NCBI GenBank assembly: GCA_035553895.1
Contig: DATMJI010000160.1
Span: 1-7,024 of the forward strand
Reading direction: 5' to 3'
Source: JADDRA01 sp035553895
GTDB lineage: Bacteria; Actinomycetota; Acidimicrobiia; Acidimicrobiales; CADCSY01
DNA: 7,024 bases
Shown here: positions 1 through 6,936 of the stretch, piece by piece
How positions within the stretch are numbered: position 1 is the first letter of the stretch
Layout of the letters: each line of letters starts with the position of its first letter
Notes under the pieces: generated by a model
What the model saw: only the letters and a program-made list of their open reading frames with translations
Database searches by the model: none
Told to the model about the DNA's origin: nothing
Position numbers and translations under genes: made by a program

Positions 1-898
1 CGACCTGCCCCGCCCGCGCCAGCGCCGCCCGGCCCCGGCGGATGGCGGCCCGGTCCCAGCGCCGCCGGTCCTGATCGGCCAGCAGGACGGGGTCGCCACC
101 GGGTCCGGTGCGGGCCGGGAACCGGGCAGCGGTGAGCTCGAGCAGGGCCAGGAGACCGTGGACCTCGGGCTCGTCGGGCATCAGGCGGGCCAGGACCCGG
201 CTCAGGCGGATGGCCTCGTAGGCCAGGTCGGGGCGGATCAGGTCGGGGCCCGACGTCGCCGTCGACCCTTCGGTGAAGATGAGGTAGACGACGCTGAGCA
301 CCGAGCCCAGGCGCGCCCGGCGCTCCTCGTCCACGGGTACCTCGAAGCCGACCCCGGCGGCCGACAAAGTCTTCTTGGCGCGGGTGATGCGGGCCTGCAC
401 AGTGGCCGTGGGCACCAGAAAGGCCCGGGCGATCTCGTCGCTGGTCAGCCCGCCGATGACCCGCAGGGTGAGGGCCACCCGGGCCTCAGGCGCCACCACC
501 GGGTGGCAGGCCACGAAGACCAGGGCCAGGACATCGTCGTCGATGCGATCGGGATCCCAGAGCAGATCCTGTCCCGCCGTGGAGTCTCTGGACGAGGGCG
601 GGGCCCCCGAGGTGACCCCGCCCTCGTCCAGTCCGCTGGCCAGGACCGTGTAGCGCTGGTCGAGGGCGGCCCGGCGCCGGAAGGCGTCGATGGCCCGCCG
701 CCGCCCCAGGGTCTTCAGCCACCCCGCCGGGTTGGCGGGCACGCCGTCCCGGGGCCAGGTGACGAGCGCCTCGGCCAGCGCCTCCTGGGCCACGTCCTCG
801 GCCAGGGCGACGTCGGCGGTGTAGCGGGCGAGGGCGCCGACGATGCGGGCCGACTCGATCCGCCACACCGCAGCCACGGCCTGGCGAGCGTCGTTCAC
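1..898 (-). CDS. ECF sigma factor, ECF42/DUF6596 type (C-terminus cut by window edge)
   Basis: Alternative RNA polymerase sigma factor; 299 codons are visible and the 3' end lies outside the window. Residues 11-79 match sigma region 2 (AEDVAQEALAEAL, then GWLKTLGRRRAIDAFRRR). A Gly/Ser/Pro-rich linker follows (about 88-112). Region 4 is at about 122-178 (VFVACHPVVAPEARVALTL, then the helix-turn-helix GGLTSDEIARAFLVPTATV). The start of the C-terminal extension typical of SigJ/ECF42 proteins is at about 187-285 (VYLIFTEG, then the LLADQDRRRWDR motif). Family members are usually around 400 residues, so about 100 are probably missing. The GTG start at 898 overlaps the stop of the upstream YciI gene by 4 bp (GTGA); a GGAGG at 916-912 lies 13 nt upstream, a little far, so coupling is likely. 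In this group the extension, not a separate anti-sigma factor, is thought to control activity, and DGPF/YciI genes are the usual partners. Targets cannot be read from this sequence. Confidence 0.9.
   Translation of the reverse strand, partial: MNDARQAVAAVWRIESARIVGALARYTADVALAEDVAQEALAEALVTWPRDGVPANPAGWLKTLGRRRAIDAFRRRAALDQRYTVLASGLDEGGVTSGAPPSSRDSTAGQDLLWDPDRIDDDVLALVFVACHPVVAPEARVALTLRVIGGLTSDEIARAFLVPTATVQARITRAKKTLSAAGVGFEVPVDEERRARLGSVLSVVYLIFTEGSTATSGPDLIRPDLAYEAIRLSRVLARLMPDEPEVHGLLALLELTAARFPARTGPGGDPVLLADQDRRRWDRAAIRRGRAALARAGQV
588..631. repeat. Perfect 16-bp inverted repeat inside the sigma factor gene
   Basis: The left arm at 588-603 reads CTGGACGAGGGCGGGG and the right arm at 616-631 is its exact reverse complement. 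They are separated by a 12-nt loop (604-615). The element falls in codons 90-104 of the sigma gene, in the linker between regions 2 and 4, where protein constraint is low. RNA from either strand could form a very stable GC-rich hairpin. There is no following T-run on either strand, so it is not a classical intrinsic terminator. Its function is unknown. Confidence 0.85.
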
Positions 899-1314
899 CG
901 CTGGCCGGTCGCCTCCCGCCACGCCCGCTCCTTTTGGACCCACTCGTTGTCCTGAGGAAACTCGTCGATGCTGGCGACGCGCCGGATCTCGGCCTTCATG
1001 CCCGGGCCGGCCAGCGGCGCCCGCTTGGCCCACTCGACCGCCTCCTCCTGGGAGGTCACGTCGAGGATCCAGAACCCGCCGAAAAGCTCCTTAGTCTCGC
1101 CGTAGGGGCCGTCGGTCACCACCGGGGGCTGGGAGGAGTAGTCGACGACGACCCCCTTGGCGGCGTCGTCGAGGCCCTCGGCGGCCACCAGGACGCCGGC
1201 GGAGATCATCTCGTCGTTGAACCGGCCCATGACCTCGAGCATCTGGTCGAAGTCGACGCCCTCGGCCGCAGCCTGGGCCTCGTCACTGGCCCGCATGATC
1301 AGCATGTACTTCAC
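895..1314 (-). CDS. YciI-like / DGPF-domain protein
   Basis: A 139-residue single-domain protein of the YciI/DGPF superfamily (ferredoxin-like dimeric alpha/beta barrel fold). The N-terminus KYMLIMRAS is the typical first strand. The signature loop is DGPYGETKE at residues 68-76, with Tyr where most relatives have Phe (DGPF). FGGFWILDV (78-86) and the C-terminal strand EIRRVASIDEF (109-119) complete the fold. No signal peptide or membrane segment is visible, so it is presumably cytosolic. The GTG start at 1314 is supported by AAGGAGG at 1327-1321 with 6-nt spacing. An internal ATG lies at codon 4, but it would cut the first strand and has worse spacing. The gene precedes and overlaps the ECF sigma gene by GTGA. 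DGPF genes are the standard neighbours and likely targets of ECF42 sigma factors. The biochemical activity of DGPF proteins is not established; a small-molecule binding or enzymatic role is only an inference from the fold. Confidence 0.92.
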   Translation of the reverse strand: MKYMLIMRASDEAQAAAEGVDFDQMLEVMGRFNDEMISAGVLVAAEGLDDAAKGVVVDYSSQPPVVTDGPYGETKELFGGFWILDVTSQEEAVEWAKRAPLAGPGMKAEIRRVASIDEFPQDNEWVQKERAWREATGQR

Positions 1315-1320
1315 GGTGCT

Positions 1321-1327
1321 CCTCCTT
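1321..1327 (-). promoter_or_regulatory. Shine-Dalgarno site of the YciI/DGPF gene
   Basis: On the minus strand AAGGAGG (1327 to 1321) sits 6 nt before the GTG at 1314-1312. It is the strongest ribosome binding site in the window and fixes this start codon. The downstream genes of each unit have much weaker sites and rely on overlap. Confidence 0.8.
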
Positions 1328-1362
1328 GTGTCGCAGGTCCCCTCCGGACCCGTTACCTCTAG

Positions 1363-1389
1363 GTCGAACGGCGAGTCGCCGAATCGACA
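1363..1389 (-). promoter_or_regulatory. Candidate ECF-type promoter for the DGPF-sigma operon
   Basis: On the minus strand TGTCGA (1389-1384) is followed after 17 nt by CGAC (1366-1363), inside CGTTCGACC. This resembles the ECF42 target motif as I recall it (TGTCGA at -35, CGA/TC-like at -10). The spacing suits an ECF promoter, and a transcript starting near 1356 would have a leader of about 42 nt ending in the strong ribosome binding site. A 13-nt palindrome, CGGCGA-g-TCGCCG on the plus strand (1369-1381), fills most of the spacer and could be an operator or chance. Autoregulation by the adjacent sigma factor is inferred, not shown. Confidence 0.45.
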
Positions 1390-1564
1390 GCGCCACCGGA
1401 GATTCTTGCCACCCCTTGGGCCAGGTCGGCGGCCGAGCCTTCGATGTCGGCCGGCGATCCCTGCAGATCGAGGGCGTAGGTCATCAGCCGCGTCCCGGAA
1501 CGTTCGACCTCCACCAGTCGATGGGCGACATGCGCCGTCACGGAAATCACGTAGGGGCCAGCCG

Positions 1565-2875
1565 CTACCTTCCCTGCACGGCGGCAGGAGGGCTTGAGTG
1601 CTCGGGCTCGCTTCGGTAATGGCCTGGCCCCGGTCCGAGCAGCGACTCCGCCGCCTCCTCGAGCAGCGAGTGGCGGATCGCCTCCTCGAACACGGCCACG
1701 CCGTGGTGCTCCAGCGCCCCGGCCAGGGCCGGGTCCCATGGCGTGGCCGGTGGCGGGTCGCTGAGCGTGGCCGGCGACACCGAGGCAGCCAGGGCGCCGA
1801 GGTAGTCGCCGCCCGTCATCCGCCAGGGCACGGTGCCGGCCCGCTCGGCCAGCCAGCCGGTGATGGCCAGACCGGTGGGGTCGAAGTCGGCGTGTTGGTA
1901 CAGCGACGCTCCCCCGGCGCCGAGCTGGCGCAACAGGGTGACCACGGCCACGCTCGGCCGCCCCGAGCTGCACACCAGCGGCGGGCCCGACCAGCCGCCT
2001 GCCGTTGCCGCGGCGATCAGCGACGGGTTCTCGAACACGAACACCGCCGCCCCGGCTGGTAGAGCGGGCAGCGGCCAGCGGCGGAGGTTGGCCAGCGACA
2101 GCACCACCGGTTCGCTGGCCCCGGCGGCGGCCGCCAGCCACCGGTCGAGCGGCGTGGCGGCACCGCCGGGCAACCCGAGGCTGAGCACGGTCGACGACAG
2201 CGGGTCGGGCACCACCCCCACCGTCTCCCACAGCAGCCGGGCCCCCTCGGCGTCGGCCGGCCGGGCGCTCCCGGTGGCCGTCGCCACGGCGTCGAGGACG
2301 ATGGCGGCCACCGACCGGCCGTGGTCGAGGGCATGGGGATCACCGGCGTGATCGGCGGCCAGGGCGGCGAGCGGGAGGCCGTCGGCCGGCAGCGCCCGCA
2401 GCACGGCGAGCGCCCGCTGGAGGCGCCGGCGATGCACCTCGAGCCCGCCCCGGGCACCGGCCAGCCGCTGGCGCTCCACCCACCCGGCCAGCGGGCGCCC
2501 GGCCGGCAGCGCCAGCAGCGCCGCCTCGCCCTCCAGCCACTGCCACAGCGACTCCCGCGCCGAGCGCTCGGCAACACGCTGGGCCCGGCGGTCGGGCATC
2601 GGACCCCGCAGGGCCTCGACGGCGTCCTTGAGCTCGGCCACCGACGACAGGGCCAAGGCGTCGAGGAGACGGTCGATGCGCACCCGGGCATCGACCCGGG
2701 GCAGCCGGTCGCTGCCCAGCAGGTCGGCGAGGGCCCGGCGGGCACTGCCGGGCAGGTCCCGCATGGCGATCGATGCGGGCACGTCGCCGTCGCCGAAGCG
2801 GCGCTCCAGCTCGTCGACCAGCCCCGCCAGCTCGGGACGGCCCAACCGCTCCTGGGCCCGAGCGGTGACGGTCAC
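1565..2875 (-). CDS. jetD: Wadjet type II nuclease subunit JetD (DUF3323 + DUF2399, TIGR02679-like)
   Basis: A 436-residue cytosolic protein, the DNA-cleaving subunit of a type II Wadjet system. The N-terminal DUF3323-like region spans about residues 8-235. It includes HALDHGRSVAAIVLDAVA (181-198) and the family motif LLWETVGVVPDPLSSTVLSL (214-233). The C-terminal DUF2399/Toprim-like domain (about 255-410) shows the expected acidic residues: Glu282 in VFVFENPSLIAA and the DxD pair Asp330/Asp332 in YQHADFDPTGLAI. The Toprim fold resembles topoisomerase VI subunit A, but no matching Tyr-bearing CAP domain is apparent, so metal-dependent cleavage rather than strand passage is expected. The GTG start overlaps the jetC stop (GTGA); a weak GGAG lies 11 nt upstream at 2890-2887. 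The last roughly 20 residues (after LLGPGPG) are a Pro/Ser/Glu-rich tail with unusual codons (CGA, TCA, CCT, CCT, GGA, AGG), unlike the rest of the gene. In known Wadjet systems JetD cuts plasmid DNA after JetABC loop extrusion. Confidence 0.93.
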   Translation of the reverse strand: MTVTARAQERLGRPELAGLVDELERRFGDGDVPASIAMRDLPGSARRALADLLGSDRLPRVDARVRIDRLLDALALSSVAELKDAVEALRGPMPDRRAQRVAERSARESLWQWLEGEAALLALPAGRPLAGWVERQRLAGARGGLEVHRRRLQRALAVLRALPADGLPLAALAADHAGDPHALDHGRSVAAIVLDAVATATGSARPADAEGARLLWETVGVVPDPLSSTVLSLGLPGGAATPLDRWLAAAAGASEPVVLSLANLRRWPLPALPAGAAVFVFENPSLIAAATAGGWSGPPLVCSSGRPSVAVVTLLRQLGAGGASLYQHADFDPTGLAITGWLAERAGTVPWRMTGGDYLGALAASVSPATLSDPPPATPWDPALAGALEHHGVAVFEEAIRHSLLEEAAESLLGPGPGHYRSEPEHSSPPAAVQGR

Positions 2876-5800
2876 GCCGAGGCCTGCTCCACCGACGGGT
2901 CGATCTGGCGCTGGCGGCCGTCCCAGGTGAAGCGGGTGGAGGTGACGGGCTCGTCACCGGTGGGAGGGTGGAGGTGGTGGATGGCGATGCCGTCGAGGGT
3001 GGCGTACTGGCACCACTCGTGGTCGCTGGTGAAGACGGCGTCGAGGTCCCAGGTGCTGAACGTGCCGAAGAGCTTGGCCCGGTTGGCGGCGTCGACCCCG
3101 GCGAAGAGCTCGTCGAGCAGGATGAGGCGGGGACAGCTCGACGGTTCGCCGGCCTCGCCGGCGTAGTGGGCGGCCACCGACGCCATCATCGGCAGGTGCA
3201 GGGCGATCGACCGCTCGCCCGTCGAGAGCTTCTGGAGCAGCCGGGGCGTGGCCGCCCTGTAGCCGGCCCAGTCCCGGTGGCCCACCTGGAGGATGAAGCG
3301 GTGCCAGGCCCGGTAGTCGAGGGTCTCCCGCAGCCGGGCCTCCCACGGGGCGTCGGCCTCAAGGTCGGACCGAGCCTGATCGACCCGGGCCCGCACGAAC
3401 TCCTGCAGGGATGCCCGTTCGGCGCCGGACAGCCCGGCCGGGTCGCGCAGCAGCAGCGACCGGGCTGCCTTCACCGCCCCGGGCTGGTCGGCGTCGACGT
3501 CCCAACGCAGGCGTACCTGCACCCCACCCGCAGCCGTGCGCACGGCGCCCAGCTGGTCGTTGATGCCGTCGACGAGGGCGTTGGCTGCCCGGATGCGCTC
3601 GGCCAGGGCCCGGCGCACGCTGCCGGCGAGGGTCTGCTCGAAGAGACGCTCCTCGTCGGCGGCCAGCTCGGCCCGGCCCTGGTCGAGCTCGGCGGTGAGA
3701 GCCACCTGCAACTGGCTCACGTCCCGGCGGATCCCTCCGGTAGTGGCGCGCAGCACCCACCAGCCGGCGTCGACCAGCTGGCGCTCGATGTCGACCCGGG
3801 CACCGAGCGTCGCCTGGGCCAGGTGGACGCGCTCGCGCACCCGCTCGGAGAGGCGCTCGACGGCGGCCGGTGCGGTGTCGAGCGCCTCGTGGGCGGCGGC
3901 GATGGCCCGGCCGGCGGCCAGGACCCCGGTGACGCCGTCGAGCTCGGCGGGGGTGTCGGTGCCGGCGTCGCCGGCCAGGTTGCGCAGGGCCATAACCAGC
4001 TGGCCGTGGACCAGGTCGCGCTGGTGCTCGGCGTCGAGGCGCTCCCTCTCGGCCGCCGCCACCGCTCCTCTGAGAGCACCGACCTGCTCGGCCAGGTCGC
4101 GCTGCTCGATCTCCAGCCCATCGGCGCGGGTGCGGTTGGCGCTGCGCTCGGCGTTGAGGGCGCTGATGCGCTCGAGGATCTCGCCGTACTCGGCCCCGAC
4201 CGAGGACTCGAGGGCGGCCACCCGCTGCTCGACGCCGGTGGCCTCGCCATCGGCAGCAGCACGATCGGCCGCCGAGCGGACGGCAGCCTGCCCGGCGTCC
4301 TCGACGGCCCGCTCGGCCCGCCGGTACCGGCGATCGGCGGCGGCCAGGTCCCGGCGGCGCCGGGCCCACGTGGCGGCGGCGGTCTTCAGTCCTTCGAGTG
4401 CGGACTCGACACGGGCGAGGCCCTCGCCGTCGGCGGGCAGGCCGTGGCGGGCGGCCAGGGAGGACAGCGCCCGCAGGGCGTCACGCACCGCATCCTCGGC
4501 TTGGCGGAGGGCCCGGCGGGTGTTCGCCAGCCGGTCGCCGGCTTCGGCCAGGCGGACGGCGGCCGCCTCCAGGGCCCGGCCGGCCTCGTCGACGGCGTCG
4601 CCGGCGGGGGCGGCAGCCAGCTCGGCCTCGATGGCGGCCCGGCGGCGGGCGAGGTCCTCCCCGGCCCGATCGAGCTCGGCCAGCCGGGCATCCACCTCGG
4701 CGATGGCGGCGTCCAGCTCGGCCAGGCGAACCCGGCGGTGGCGCTCGCGAGCGGCGGCTCCCAGCAGCATGGCGGGGCGCAGTGGCCCCCGGCCCACGGC
4801 CGCACCCAGGCGGTAGGAGCCGTCGGTGGCCACCACCACGTCGGTTCCGGGGCCTTCCCCGGCGTCAGTCCCGGCGATCCCGGCGGTGCCGGCCTCGGCC
4901 ACGGCGATGGAGGCGAGGATCTCGGCCACCACGCCCGCCGCCACCCCGGCGTCGCCGGCGTCGGCGGCCGGCACCAGCACCGAGGCCAGCGTGCGTCCCG
5001 GCCTCCGGCGGGCGGTGACCACCACATCGGCTCGATCGGGGCCGAGGTCGACGGCCCCGTCGGGCTGCACCCAGGCGTCGAGCAGGCCGGCACCCGCCAG
5101 GGCCGCCTCCAAGCCATCGACCGCAGCGGCATCGACGCCCCCGGCCAGGTCGACCAGCCGCCACAGCGGCGCACCGCCCCAGGCACGGCGGTCGCTGCGC
5201 CACAGCGGGCCGGCCGGCTCGATGAGGCCACCGGCCTCCCACCGGGACCGCTCGGCCACCAGCTCGGCCCGCTCGGTCACGCCGGCCTGGCGCCGGGCCG
5301 CCAGCTGCTCGCCCGCCACGGCGTGCTCGGCGCCCAGTTCGGCGCCCACCGTCGCCAGCGCCGCCTGGACGGCGGCGGGGTCGGCCGGGGGCCGGGGAAG
5401 GGCGGTGGTGAGGCGGTCGGCGCCGATGGTGTCGCACCCGGCCGCCCAGGTGTCAACAGCCGCCTGGTAGGCGGCGACGGCGGTGCCGGCGGCGCCTTCT
5501 GCGGCGGCGTGCTCGGCCCGGCGGGCGTCCGCCGCCCCTTCGTCGGCGGCCACCTGATCCTCGAGGAAGCCCCGGCGGCGAACGGCATCGTCGTGGCGGG
5601 CCAGGGCCTGGCGGACCTCGCCCACCCGCTCCCGCCGGCCCCGGACCCACGCACCGAGCAGCCCCTCGGCCTCGTCGGTGTCGTCGATGGCCTCGGCCTG
5701 GGAGAGCACGACGGCGGCGCCGAGGGGTTCGGCGGCCCCCGCCAGGTCGTCCCGGGCCCGCTCGAGGTTGCCCCCGGCCGCCGTGCGCTCACCGGCGGTG

Positions 5801-6936
5801 TCCTCGCGCTCGGCCAGCGCCCGCTGGTGAGCGGCCTCGTCGGCGTCGGCTGCCCGTCGCGCCCGGTCGGCCTGGCCCCGCAGGATGCGGGCCTGCTCGC
5901 GTAGGTCGGCCAGGCCCGTGCCCGCCTTGTAGGCGTCGCGCTCCTTGAGGGCGTCGAGCTCCACTCCGATGGCCCGGTCGCGCTCGCCGAGGGCACGGCG
6001 CTCGTCGGTCACCTCGCCCACCCGCTGCTCCGCAGCATCAAGGTCGAGGCGAGCCAGGCGCTCGTTGCGGGTCACGTCGTCCCGGCGGGTCTCGGCCGAG
6101 CGGACGTGGCGGGCCACGCCCACCACCACGGCCCGGGCGTAGGCTCGCTGGCGGCGGGCCAGCTCCCCTACCTCGGCCAGCTCCCGCTCGAGGGCGTTTA
6201 GCTCGGCCCGGCGGCGGTCGAGCCGCTCGAAGCCCTCGGCCACGGCGGCGATGTCGTGGTCGTCGATCGGGGGCAGCGCCTCGGACAGCACGGCCGAGAG
6301 CTTGTCGAGATCGAGGTTCTGCGACAGCTTCTCCTTGCGCAGGGCCAGCAGGGCGCCGATCACCGACTCATAGCGGTCGACCCCGAAGCCGCTGAAGAGC
6401 GCCTCGCGCACCGCCCCCCGGTGCTCCTCGGCCGACCCGTGCACCCGGCCGGTGGTGCCGATGGCCTCGACCAGGGCCTTGCGCGACAGCGGGGAGCGGT
6501 GGGCGTCGAGGAGGTGGAGCTCGCGCCCGACGGCGAGGCTGGTGGTGAACAGGTCGACGTCGACCTTGCCCGTGGCGTGCGAGGCCCGCATACGGGCACC
6601 GACGGTGAAGACGTGGCGGCCGCGAGCGAACTCCACCCAGGCGAATCCGGTGCGGGTCGACTCGTCGGTGCCGGTCATGATGCGGTCGAAGAGCCGGCCC
6701 CGCGACCGGGCCGCCGAGGTCAGCTTGTGGGGTGCAGGATCGCCGTCGAGGAGGAACGGCAGGAGCAGCTCGAGAGCCATCGACTTGCCTGAGCCGTTGG
6801 GTCCCCGGAGCAGGAGACGGCCGCGGTGGAAGGCGAAGGTCTCGTCCCAGTAGCGCCACAGGGCGACGAGCCCGGCTCGGGTGGGGCGCCAGCGGTCGCC
6901 GGGAACCAGCACGGTGGCCAGGCCGCGGTCACTCAC
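2872..6936 (-). CDS. jetC: Wadjet type II SMC-like ATPase JetC (TIGR02680-like)
   Basis: A 1354-residue SMC/MukB/MksB-like ATPase, the motor of the Wadjet complex. The Walker A motif GPNGSGKS is at residues 45-52 after the N-terminal strands RGRLLLR. A first coiled-coil arm, rich in Ala, Arg and Glu, runs from about 240 to 565. A non-coiled hinge-like region follows (about 569-735), starting near GLIEPAGPLWRSDRRAWGG and ending at MLLGAAARERHRRVRLAELD. The returning arm runs to about 1090. The C-terminal half of the ATPase head has the conserved LDYRAWHRF (near 1205), the ABC signature LSTGE (1237-1241), Walker B LILLDE (Asp1275, Glu1276), the D-loop AGVD and the switch-like TSDHEW (His1306). 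All ATPase motifs look intact, and the length is normal for the family. The GTG start at 6936 overlaps the jetB stop by 4 bp, with no good ribosome binding site, so translational coupling is likely. General chromosomal SMC, RecN or SbcC are less likely because of the neighbouring JetD and JetB sequences. Confidence 0.95.
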   Translation of the reverse strand: MSDRGLATVLVPGDRWRPTRAGLVALWRYWDETFAFHRGRLLLRGPNGSGKSMALELLLPFLLDGDPAPHKLTSAARSRGRLFDRIMTGTDESTRTGFAWVEFARGRHVFTVGARMRASHATGKVDVDLFTTSLAVGRELHLLDAHRSPLSRKALVEAIGTTGRVHGSAEEHRGAVREALFSGFGVDRYESVIGALLALRKEKLSQNLDLDKLSAVLSEALPPIDDHDIAAVAEGFERLDRRRAELNALERELAEVGELARRQRAYARAVVVGVARHVRSAETRRDDVTRNERLARLDLDAAEQRVGEVTDERRALGERDRAIGVELDALKERDAYKAGTGLADLREQARILRGQADRARRAADADEAAHQRALAEREDTAGERTAAGGNLERARDDLAGAAEPLGAAVVLSQAEAIDDTDEAEGLLGAWVRGRRERVGEVRQALARHDDAVRRRGFLEDQVAADEGAADARRAEHAAAEGAAGTAVAAYQAAVDTWAAGCDTIGADRLTTALPRPPADPAAVQAALATVGAELGAEHAVAGEQLAARRQAGVTERAELVAERSRWEAGGLIEPAGPLWRSDRRAWGGAPLWRLVDLAGGVDAAAVDGLEAALAGAGLLDAWVQPDGAVDLGPDRADVVVTARRRPGRTLASVLVPAADAGDAGVAAGVVAEILASIAVAEAGTAGIAGTDAGEGPGTDVVVATDGSYRLGAAVGRGPLRPAMLLGAAARERHRRVRLAELDAAIAEVDARLAELDRAGEDLARRRAAIEAELAAAPAGDAVDEAGRALEAAAVRLAEAGDRLANTRRALRQAEDAVRDALRALSSLAARHGLPADGEGLARVESALEGLKTAAATWARRRRDLAAADRRYRRAERAVEDAGQAAVRSAADRAAADGEATGVEQRVAALESSVGAEYGEILERISALNAERSANRTRADGLEIEQRDLAEQVGALRGAVAAAERERLDAEHQRDLVHGQLVMALRNLAGDAGTDTPAELDGVTGVLAAGRAIAAAHEALDTAPAAVERLSERVRERVHLAQATLGARVDIERQLVDAGWWVLRATTGGIRRDVSQLQVALTAELDQGRAELAADEERLFEQTLAGSVRRALAERIRAANALVDGINDQLGAVRTAAGGVQVRLRWDVDADQPGAVKAARSLLLRDPAGLSGAERASLQEFVRARVDQARSDLEADAPWEARLRETLDYRAWHRFILQVGHRDWAGYRAATPRLLQKLSTGERSIALHLPMMASVAAHYAGEAGEPSSCPRLILLDELFAGVDAANRAKLFGTFSTWDLDAVFTSDHEWCQYATLDGIAIHHLHPPTGDEPVTSTRFTWDGRQRQIDPSVEQASA

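Larger units (their letters stand above)
1315..1564. other. Intergenic region between jetD and the DGPF-sigma operon
   Basis: This 250-bp gap holds the candidate promoter and ribosome binding site of the DGPF gene at its left end. On the minus strand there is also an open frame from a GTG at 1550 to a TAG at 1359 (63 residues, beginning VISVTAHVAHRL). It has no ribosome binding site at a suitable distance, its third positions are less GC-biased than the flanking genes, and it matches no family I recognise. Its last codons would overlap the proposed -35 and -10 elements, so it is more likely non-coding. I see no clear hairpin plus T-run terminator for the jet operon here. Confidence 0.6.

Noticed and set aside
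588..631. The inverted repeat as an intrinsic transcription terminator
   Set aside because: No T-run follows the hairpin on either strand, and it lies in the middle of an intact coding sequence.
158..955. A 265-codon plus-strand open frame opposite the sigma factor gene
   Set aside because: The product is low-complexity Gly/Asp/Arg/Gln-rich with no recognisable domain, while the minus strand encodes a clear sigma factor across the same bases.
1315..1564. A terminator for the jet operon, or a tRNA or other RNA gene, in the intergenic gap
   Set aside because: I found no strong hairpin with a T-run, no tRNA-like cloverleaf and no recognisable riboswitch motif by eye.
1565..2231. Alternative minus-strand frame inside jetD running on past the jetD stop, suggesting programmed frameshifting
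   Set aside because: The product inside jetD is Arg/Ala/Pro-rich shadow sequence, and I see no slippery heptamer near the jetD stop. JetD already ends after a complete DUF2399 domain.
1565..2875. JetD as a topoisomerase VI subunit A or Spo11 homologue
   Set aside because: A Toprim-like core is present, but no matching CAP/winged-helix domain with the catalytic tyrosine is apparent. The DUF3323-type N-terminus and synteny with JetC fit JetD much better.
2968..5904. A 978-codon open frame on the plus strand opposite jetC
   Set aside because: It is an antisense shadow. Minus-strand GC-biased third positions leave plus-strand stops very rare here, the product is Gly/Pro/Val-rich low complexity, and jetC has all its family motifs on the other strand.
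2872..6936. JetC as chromosomal SMC, RecN or SbcC/Rad50
   Set aside because: There is no zinc-hook CxxC as in Rad50/SbcC. The head motifs and the adjacent DUF2399 and DUF2398-type genes match the TIGR02680 Wadjet ATPase.
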